Origin: CAZMGT01 sp964565895
Lineage (GTDB): Bacteria > Armatimonadota > Zipacnadia > UBA1398 > CAZMGT01
Direction of reading: 5' to 3'
Assembly (NCBI GenBank): GCA_964565895.1
Contig: CAZMGT010000078.1
Coordinates: 1-11,527, forward strand
DNA: 11,527 bases
The position numbers and the translations under genes were made by a program. Below, piece after piece: positions 7,264-11,527 of the stretch. A model generated the notes under the pieces. That model saw nothing but the letters and a program-made list of their open reading frames with translations, was not told the origin of the DNA and searched no databases. Positions within the stretch are counted from its first letter, which is position 1; every line of letters begins with the position of its first letter.

Positions 7264-8271
7264 CTAAAGAGCGACGATCTTGCCGCTTTTTGCGCTTTCG
7301 TTTATCGCCTCAAGCACGCGCAGCGCCTGATAGCCGTCCTCCAGGCTGGCCCGCGGCTGCTCTCCCCGCAAAAGTGCTTGGGCAAACGCGCGAAACTCCT
7401 CCACGTAGGCAATGCGGTCTCCGCCGATATATGCTGCGGGCTGCGCCCGAAATTGCTTGCACGGCACATCGCTGAACCCCGCGCCGCCGATCCACGGAGA
7501 GGGCTCGAAGTACTGCAGCAAGTCGTGGTCTATTACGCGCACGCACCTGCCCGCGTCGGAGAAAACCTCGACGTAATGCTCGAGCACCGGCGCGCCGGCG
7601 ACCATCGCGAAATGCCCCGCCGCTCCGTTGGCAAATTCCAGCGAGACCGCGATGGAAAAGCGTTCTCCCTCAACCCCGCCCACGCGCGCGTAGACGCTCG
7701 CGATGTCTCCCAGGAGAAAGCGCGTGCAGTCCACAAGGTGCACCGTTTGGCCGTAGAGATAGCCGCCGAGCGGGTCCTTGCCCCATATTCCGCGGTTTGG
7801 CCCGGGGGCGTGAAACCGGCCCTCGAAGAAAATGGGCTTGCCGAACTCCGACCGATCGATCAGCTCCTTCATGTAGCGGTGGGCCACGGAGTGCCGCCAG
7901 TGGGTGGCCACGGCGCCCATCTTTCCCGCGGCCGCGGCGGCGTCCACCAGCTCCTTCGCCCCCTCCGGCGAGAGCGCCGGAGGCTTCTCGACGATCACGT
8001 GCAGCCCCGCGCGCAGTGCCTTTAGCCCAAGCTCGTGGTGCATCGCCGGCGGCCCGATAACCAACACGGCGTCGAGCTCCTCGCTGGCGAGCATCTTGTC
8101 CATGTCCGTATATGGCCTAACGTTAAACCGCTCCGCAGTTGCTTGCACGCGCTGCTCGTCAATGTCGCACGCGGCGACCCAGTCGATCTCCTCCACGCGG
8201 ACGAGCGCGGGATGAATGCCGCGCGAGGCATGAGCCCCACAGCCCACGGCGGCGAGCCTCAACCGCTGCAT
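7264..8271 (-). CDS. Gfo/Idh/MocA family NAD(P)-dependent oxidoreductase
   Basis: The 335-residue product has the standard length and layout of this sugar/inositol dehydrogenase family: an N-terminal Rossmann fold with AVGCGAHA (8-15), an acidic strand end ACDID (34-38), VIGPPAMHH (71-79) and the catalytic-lysine motif EKPP (95-98, K96), then a C-terminal alpha/beta domain from about 125. The usual GGxLxDxGxH motif reads GGYLYGQTVH (169-178): H178 is kept but the Asp is Gly174, so catalysis or substrate may differ from textbook members. The ATG at 8271 is chosen because GGAGGAGG lies just upstream and the Rossmann strand starts there; a longer open frame to 8646 runs antisense into trpB2 and is not credible. 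It is the first gene of the minus-strand run. A role in oxidising or epimerising a sugar released by the downstream secreted protein is plausible, not shown. Confidence 0.93.
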   Translation of the reverse strand: MQRLRLAAVGCGAHASRGIHPALVRVEEIDWVAACDIDEQRVQATAERFNVRPYTDMDKMLASEELDAVLVIGPPAMHHELGLKALRAGLHVIVEKPPALSPEGAKELVDAAAAAGKMGAVATHWRHSVAHRYMKELIDRSEFGKPIFFEGRFHAPGPNRGIWGKDPLGGYLYGQTVHLVDCTRFLLGDIASVYARVGGVEGERFSIAVSLEFANGAAGHFAMVAGAPVLEHYVEVFSDAGRCVRVIDHDLLQYFEPSPWIGGAGFSDVPCKQFRAQPAAYIGGDRIAYVEEFRAFAQALLRGEQPRASLEDGYQALRVLEAINESAKSGKIVAL

Positions 8272-8299
8272 TGGCGCCCCTCCTCCGGGAAATTGGCCC

Positions 8300-8316
8300 G
8301 CGCGCCCCCGGCGCGC
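8300..8316. repeat. GC hairpin in the oxidoreductase leader
   Basis: GCGCGCC (8300-8306) and GGCGCGC (8310-8316) form a perfect 7-bp stem around a CCC loop. It lies 28 bp upstream of the oxidoreductase ATG, so on the minus strand it could fold in the mRNA leader near the ribosome site. It has no adjacent T-run of useful length, so it is not a clear terminator. In such GC-rich DNA chance is possible. Confidence 0.45.
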
Positions 8317-8362
8317 TTTGCGCTCTCGCTTCGCCCGCGCCGCACGATCCCCTTCACCGGCA

Positions 8363-8374
8363 CGGCGATCGCCG
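8363..8374. repeat. 12-bp palindrome, possible operator
   Basis: CGGCGATCGCCG is a perfect palindrome near the middle of the divergent gap, a usual place for a regulator site. The same 12-bp palindrome also occurs inside lpxC (10705-10716), so it may merely reflect GC-rich composition. Confidence 0.25.
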
Positions 8375-8480
8375 GCGCGGAGGAAACCATCGCCCGAGGA
8401 CAAAAGTTGCCTGTCGTGGAGGGTTACACAACGCGCCGCGCGAATGGCAGCTCGCGACGTCTCCCTACCTGCAATACGAA

Positions 8481-8485
8481 AGGAG
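8481..8485 (+). promoter_or_regulatory. Ribosome binding site deciding the trpB2 start
   Basis: AGGAG, within the longer AAAGGAGA, is the only good Shine-Dalgarno match before trpB2. It favours GTG 8498 (12-base gap, slightly long) over the more distant GTG 8504 and rules against the upstream in-frame ATG 8444. Confidence 0.7.
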
Positions 8486-8497
8486 AGCGTATACCCC

Positions 8498-9850
8498 GTG
8501 AGCGTGAGAATCGACCTGCCATACAAGGAGATGCCGACGCATTGGTATAACATCCTGCCCGACCTCCCCCGGCCGCTCGACCCCCCGCTTAACCCGGAGA
8601 CCAAGGAGCCCGTCACCCCAGACATGCTCGCCCCGCTGTTCCCCATGGCGTTGATCGAGCAGGAGGTCTCGCAGGAGCGCTATATCGAGATTCCCGACGA
8701 GGTGCTGGACATCTACCGCATCTACCGCCCCACGCCGCTCATTCGCGCCTCGAACCTGGAGAAGGCGCTCGATACGCCGGCGAAGATCTACTACAAGTGG
8801 GAGGGGGTAAGCCCGGCGGGGAGCCACAAGCCGAACACGGCCATTGCCCAGGCGTATTACAACAAGGAGGAGGGCGTAAAGCGACTGACCACGGAGACCG
8901 GCGCGGGGCAGTGGGGCAGCGCGCTGGCCCTCGCCTGTTGTCTATTCGGCCTGGAGTGCACCGTGTATATGGTGCGCATTAGCTATGAGCAGAAAATCTA
9001 CCGCCGCTCGATGATGCAAACCTGGGGCGCGGAGGTCTTCCCCAGCCCGAGCGAGCGGACGAACGTCGGCCGCGCCGCCCGCGAGCAGGACCCCGACAAC
9101 CCGGGCAGCCTCGGCTTGGCCATCTCCGAGGCCATCGAGGACGCCGTGGGCCGCGACGATACTAAGTACTCCCTGGGCAGCGTGCTTAACCACGTTCTCC
9201 TCCATCAAACGATCGTCGGCCAAGAGTGCATGAAGCAAATGGAGATCGCCGGCGACTACCCCGATGTGGTCATCGGCTGCCACGGGGGAGGGAGCAACTA
9301 CGCCGGGCTGTGCTTCCCGTTTGTCCGCGAGCGGCTGGTCGGGGGCAAGTCCACGCGGTTTATTGCCGTAGAGCCCACCGCCTGCCCTACGCTCACCCGC
9401 GGCGTGTATACCTACGACTACGGCGATGTGGGAAAGATGACTCCGCTGCTTAAAATGCACACCCTGGGGAGCAGCTTCATCCCGCCTAAGATCCATGCCG
9501 GCGGGCTGCGCTACCACGGCGCCGCTCCGTTGATGAGCCTGCTCATCGAAGAGGGGATTATCGAGGCCGTCGCCTACCACCAGAACGCGGTGTTTGAGGC
9601 GGCGACGATGTTCGCCCGCGCCGAGGGCCATGTCCCCGCGCCCGAGACGGCGCACGCCATCCGCGCGGCGATCGACGAGGCCCTTGCCGCCAAGGAAGCC
9701 GGCGAGGAGCGCGTCATTTTGTTCAACGGCAGCGGCCACGGGCACTTCGACATGGCCGCCTACGACGAATACTTCGCCGGCCAGCTCATCGACTACGAGT
9801 ACCCCTCGGCGGAGATCGAGCGCGCCCTAGAGGAGCTCCCCAAGCTTTAG
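8498..9850 (+). CDS. trpB2: Tryptophan synthase beta chain, TrpB2 type
   Basis: The 450-residue product is a PLP enzyme that joins indole with a serine-type donor to make tryptophan. The longer N-terminus (THWYNILPDLP at 14-24) and the form of the active-site motifs assign it to TrpB2, not the TrpA-partnered TrpB1. PLP-lysine K111 lies in GSHKPNTA (108-115), the catalytic glutamate E133 in TTETGAGQWG (131-140), and the PLP phosphate loop is GGGSN (263-267); GSGHGHFD (411-418) closes the site. Some TrpB2 enzymes are known to prefer O-phosphoserine and to work without TrpA; no trpA is seen here. The GTG at 8498 is preferred because AGGAG lies at 8481-8485, 12 bases upstream; GTG 8504 is farther away, and in-frame ATG 8444 lacks a ribosome site. 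It heads the cluster with lpxC, fabZ and lpxA. Confidence 0.95.
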   Translation: MSVRIDLPYKEMPTHWYNILPDLPRPLDPPLNPETKEPVTPDMLAPLFPMALIEQEVSQERYIEIPDEVLDIYRIYRPTPLIRASNLEKALDTPAKIYYKWEGVSPAGSHKPNTAIAQAYYNKEEGVKRLTTETGAGQWGSALALACCLFGLECTVYMVRISYEQKIYRRSMMQTWGAEVFPSPSERTNVGRAAREQDPDNPGSLGLAISEAIEDAVGRDDTKYSLGSVLNHVLLHQTIVGQECMKQMEIAGDYPDVVIGCHGGGSNYAGLCFPFVRERLVGGKSTRFIAVEPTACPTLTRGVYTYDYGDVGKMTPLLKMHTLGSSFIPPKIHAGGLRYHGAAPLMSLLIEEGIIEAVAYHQNAVFEAATMFARAEGHVPAPETAHAIRAAIDEALAAKEAGEERVILFNGSGHGHFDMAAYDEYFAGQLIDYEYPSAEIERALEELPKL

Positions 9851-9911
9851 CGGAGCCGGGGCCGCCCGCGCGGCGGGGTGTGCCCCTGAGCGGCGGCCGG
9901 GGAGTTGGCGC

Positions 9912-10736
9912 GTGCAGCGGCAGCGAACGATAGGCCAGGCGGTTCACTTCGAGGGCATCGGGCTGCACTCGGGCCGGCCCGCGCGGCTTGACCTCGTCCC
10001 CGCGCCGGAAAACACGGGCATCGTCCTCCGCGCCGGCGACCCGCCGGTGGACATTCCCCTTACCCTGGCCCACCTCGCGCCCAGCCGCCGGTGCACCGCC
10101 GTTGCCCGCGGCGCGGCCCGCGTGGACACCGTGGAGCACCTTGCCGCGGCGCTTTACGGCTGCGGCGTAGACAACGTGCGCGCCGAGGTCGAGGGCGGGG
10201 AGATCCCCATCCTCGACGGCAGCGCGGAGCCGTTTGTGAACGCCATTCGCCGGGCCGGCGTAGTAGAACAGGAGGCGCCGCGGCGAACAATTCGCCTCTC
10301 CCGGCCGGTTTTCGTAGCCGAGGAAAACCGCTTTGCCCTGGCCCTTCCCGCGGAGGGCCTGCGCCTTACCGTGGCCGTGGACTTCCGCGAGCCCGTGGGC
10401 CGGGCGGTTGTGGACGTTGCCCTGAACGAGGAGACGTTTGCCCGCGAGCTCGCCCCGGCGCGCACGTTTGGCTTTGCCGAGGACCGCGAGAAGCTTCTCG
10501 AAGAAGGCTTAAGCCACGGAGCGTCGGAAGAGTGTATACTGGTAGTGCGCGACGACGCATATACGTCGTCGCTGCGGCTCGAGGATGAGCCGGCGCGGCA
10601 CAAGGCGCTCGACGCCCTGGGCGACTTGTGCTTGCTCGGGCGGAGGCTTGCGGCGCACGTGGTGATTGTGCGCGGGGGCCACGCGCTGCATCACGCCCTG
10701 GCGGCGGCGATCGCCGCGGCAGGAGACGAGGAATAG
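9912..10736 (+). CDS. lpxC: UDP-3-O-acyl-N-acetylglucosamine deacetylase
   Basis: LpxC is the zinc amidase that deacetylates UDP-3-O-acyl-GlcNAc, the committed step of lipid A synthesis, in the cytoplasm. All key residues are present: E75 and zinc ligand H76 in TVEHLAA (73-79), zinc ligands H230 and D234 in EPARHKALDALGD (226-238), and general-base H257 in GGHALHH (255-261). VHFEGIGLHSG (11-21) and IPILDGSAEPF (98-108) are family signatures for the two repeated domains. At 274 residues it is slightly shorter than the usual 280-305, mostly at the C-terminus. The GTG start has GGGGAG at 9899-9904, 7 bases upstream. Its stop overlaps the ribosome site of fabZ, so the two genes are likely translationally linked. 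The 61-bp gap after trpB2 has GC-rich dyads but no T-run, so read-through from trpB2 is plausible. Confidence 0.97.
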   Translation: MQRQRTIGQAVHFEGIGLHSGRPARLDLVPAPENTGIVLRAGDPPVDIPLTLAHLAPSRRCTAVARGAARVDTVEHLAAALYGCGVDNVRAEVEGGEIPILDGSAEPFVNAIRRAGVVEQEAPRRTIRLSRPVFVAEENRFALALPAEGLRLTVAVDFREPVGRAVVDVALNEETFARELAPARTFGFAEDREKLLEEGLSHGASEECILVVRDDAYTSSLRLEDEPARHKALDALGDLCLLGRRLAAHVVIVRGGHALHHALAAAIAAAGDEE

Positions 10737-10743
10737 GAGAGAG

Positions 10744-11202
10744 ATGATGCTGGACGCTGCGCAAATCCTGGAGATTCTTCCCCATCGCTATCCGTTCTTG
10801 CTTGTCGATCGGATAATCGAGCTTGAGGAGAACCGGCGCGCGGTGGGGATAAAGAACGTTACCTATAACGAGGCGTTCTTTCAGGGGCACTTTCCCGGGC
10901 GGCCGATCATGCCCGGGGTGCTCGTGCTCGAGGCCATGGCCCAGGTGGGCGGGGTAATGCTCCTCGTCTCCTCGAACAACAAGGGCAAGCTCGCCCTGTT
11001 TGGCGGTGCGGACCGCGTGCGCTGGCGCAAGGCCGTGGTTCCCGGCGACCAGCTCGTGGTGGAGTGCAAAATGCTGCGCAGCAGGGGCGATGTGGGGCGG
11101 GTCGAGGCCGTCGCCCGGGTCAACGGCGAGGTCGTCGCCGAAGCCGAGCTGACCTACGTCCTGCGCGAGCCTGTCCAGGCCTCGAACAAGGCCGCGGAGT
11201 AG
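10744..11202 (+). CDS. fabZ: 3-hydroxyacyl-ACP dehydratase FabZ
   Basis: FabZ dehydrates 3-hydroxyacyl-ACP to trans-2-enoyl-ACP in type II fatty acid synthesis, and competes with LpxA/LpxD for hydroxyacyl-ACP, which explains its place among lpx genes. The 152-residue hot-dog protein has ILPHRYPFLLVD (11-22), the catalytic histidine H49 in FFQGHFPGRPIMPGV (45-59) and catalytic E63 in LVLEAMAQ (60-67). The AGGAGA ribosome site (10735-10740) overlaps the lpxC stop. Two tandem ATGs, 10744 and 10747, follow; the SD core is 4 bases from the first and 7 from the second, so initiation at 10747 (one residue shorter) is equally possible. A longer open frame from 10666 overlaps lpxC and lacks homology to the family. 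Confidence 0.97.
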   Translation: MMLDAAQILEILPHRYPFLLVDRIIELEENRRAVGIKNVTYNEAFFQGHFPGRPIMPGVLVLEAMAQVGGVMLLVSSNNKGKLALFGGADRVRWRKAVVPGDQLVVECKMLRSRGDVGRVEAVARVNGEVVAEAELTYVLREPVQASNKAAE

Positions 11203-11231
11203 GCCTCGGGCAATCTTCGGGAGCAACAGAC

Positions 11232-11527
11232 ATGCCTATTCATCCGACGGCAATCGTGGACAAAAACGCCGAGATCGCGCCCGACGCGGAGATCGGCCCC
11301 TATTGCATTATCGAAGCCGATGTGATCATCGGCCCCCGGGTTAAGCTCCACCCCCATGTCGTGGTTATGTCGGGCACGAGGATCGGCGAGGGCACGGTGG
11401 TCTACCCCCAGAGCGTGCTTGGGGGCGAGCCCCAGGCCTCGAACTATGCCGGCGAGAAGTCATACCTGATTATCGGCAAGTACAACGTAATCCGCGAAAA
11501 CGTGACCATCCACCGAGCTACCGGCGA
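11232..11527 (+). CDS. lpxA: UDP-N-acetylglucosamine acyltransferase (partial, cut by window end)
   Basis: LpxA transfers a 3-hydroxyacyl chain from ACP to UDP-GlcNAc, the first step of lipid A synthesis, as a soluble trimer. The 98 codons visible show the left-handed beta-helix hexapeptide pattern from the N-terminus: IHPTAIVDKNAEI (3-15), EIGPYCIIEADVIIG (20-34) and RIGEGTVVYP (49-58), followed by the LpxA-specific LGGEPQ (62-67) and IRENVTIHRAT (87-97). The segment with the catalytic histidine (about residue 125 in E. coli) lies beyond the window. The ATG has GGGAG at 11219-11223, 8 bases upstream, and the gene begins 29 bp after fabZ, as expected in an lpxC-fabZ-lpxA operon. Confidence 0.96.
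   Translation, partial: MPIHPTAIVDKNAEIAPDAEIGPYCIIEADVIIGPRVKLHPHVVVMSGTRIGEGTVVYPQSVLGGEPQASNYAGEKSYLIIGKYNVIRENVTIHRATG

Larger units (their letters stand above)
8272..8497. other. Divergent intergenic region
   Basis: These 226 bp separate the oxidoreductase gene (minus) from trpB2 (plus) and should hold promoters for both. I see no convincing -35/-10 pair on either strand. Contents are the oxidoreductase ribosome site (about 8276-8287), a perfect 7-bp hairpin (8300-8316), a 12-bp palindrome CGGCGATCGCCG (8363-8374) and the trpB2 ribosome site (8481-8485). The open frame that crosses it is a fortuitous upstream extension of trpB2. Confidence 0.7.

Noticed and set aside
8401..8497. GGAGGGTTACACAACGCG upstream of trpB2 as a T-box antiterminator
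   Set aside because: It only loosely resembles the T-box GGGTGGNACCGCG element; no specifier stem, terminator hairpin with T-run, or Trp-rich leader peptide is visible.
8318..8497. N-terminal extension of trpB2
   Set aside because: Arg/Ala/Ser-rich translation typical of noncoding GC-rich DNA; the ribosome site points to GTG 8498.
8272..8646. N-terminal extension of the oxidoreductase by 125 residues
   Set aside because: It would run antisense into trpB2, and the family start with a strong ribosome site is at 8271.
9851..9911. Rho-independent terminator between trpB2 and lpxC
   Set aside because: CCGCC/GGCGG and GGGG/CCCC dyads are present but no T-run follows; common by chance in such GC-rich sequence.
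8363..10716. GGCGATCGCC as a HIP1-like genome repeat
   Set aside because: I noticed only two full copies in the window, one inside lpxC coding sequence, which is not enough for an iterated element.
10366..11226. Minus-strand open frame opposite lpxC/fabZ
   Set aside because: Antisense to two confidently identified genes and without recognisable domains.

Overview
The window is GC-rich (roughly two thirds G+C by eye) bacterial DNA with dense gene packing and strong Shine-Dalgarno (SD) sequences. It ends in lpxC-fabZ-lpxA, so the organism makes lipid A and has an outer membrane. lpxC and fabZ are separate genes, unlike the fused gene typical of Bacteroidetes. The mix of a large secreted multidomain sugar-active protein, a Gfo/Idh/MocA oxidoreductase, a raffinose-synthase-type GH36 protein and a TrpB2-type tryptophan synthase recalls Armatimonadota, Planctomycetota or related polysaccharide-degrading lineages. 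That placement is inference; no marker in the window fixes the phylum.

Layout. (1) Positions 1-2126, plus strand: the last codons of an unidentified gene, then a 671-codon GH36 raffinose-synthase/Sip1-like gene. (2) Positions 2127-2206: a convergent gap with a strong hairpin that can serve as a terminator for both strands. (3) Positions 2207-8271, minus strand, read right to left: a Gfo/Idh/MocA oxidoreductase, a 1289-codon secreted protein with jelly-roll-like ends and a helical centre resembling a six-hairpin glycosidase, then class II fructose-bisphosphate aldolase. The first two genes are 36 bp apart and look co-transcribed. The aldolase follows after 128 bp that contain a plausible promoter of its own and two small leader hairpins. 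(4) Positions 8272-8497: a divergent intergenic region. (5) Positions 8498-11527, plus strand: trpB2, lpxC, fabZ and the start of lpxA (cut by the window edge), with gaps of 61, 7 and 29 bp, probably one transcription unit.

How the parts fit. The secreted protein probably binds and cleaves or modifies a polysaccharide outside the cytoplasm. The oxidoreductase could act on a released or oxidised sugar. The GH36 protein may process alpha-galactosides in the cytoplasm, and aldolase is central glycolysis/gluconeogenesis. The plus-strand cluster is housekeeping: lipid A and fatty acid synthesis, with a stand-alone tryptophan synthase beta subunit in front. The least explained item is the 1289-codon secreted protein. 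I saw no mobile element, CRISPR array, tRNA or rRNA.
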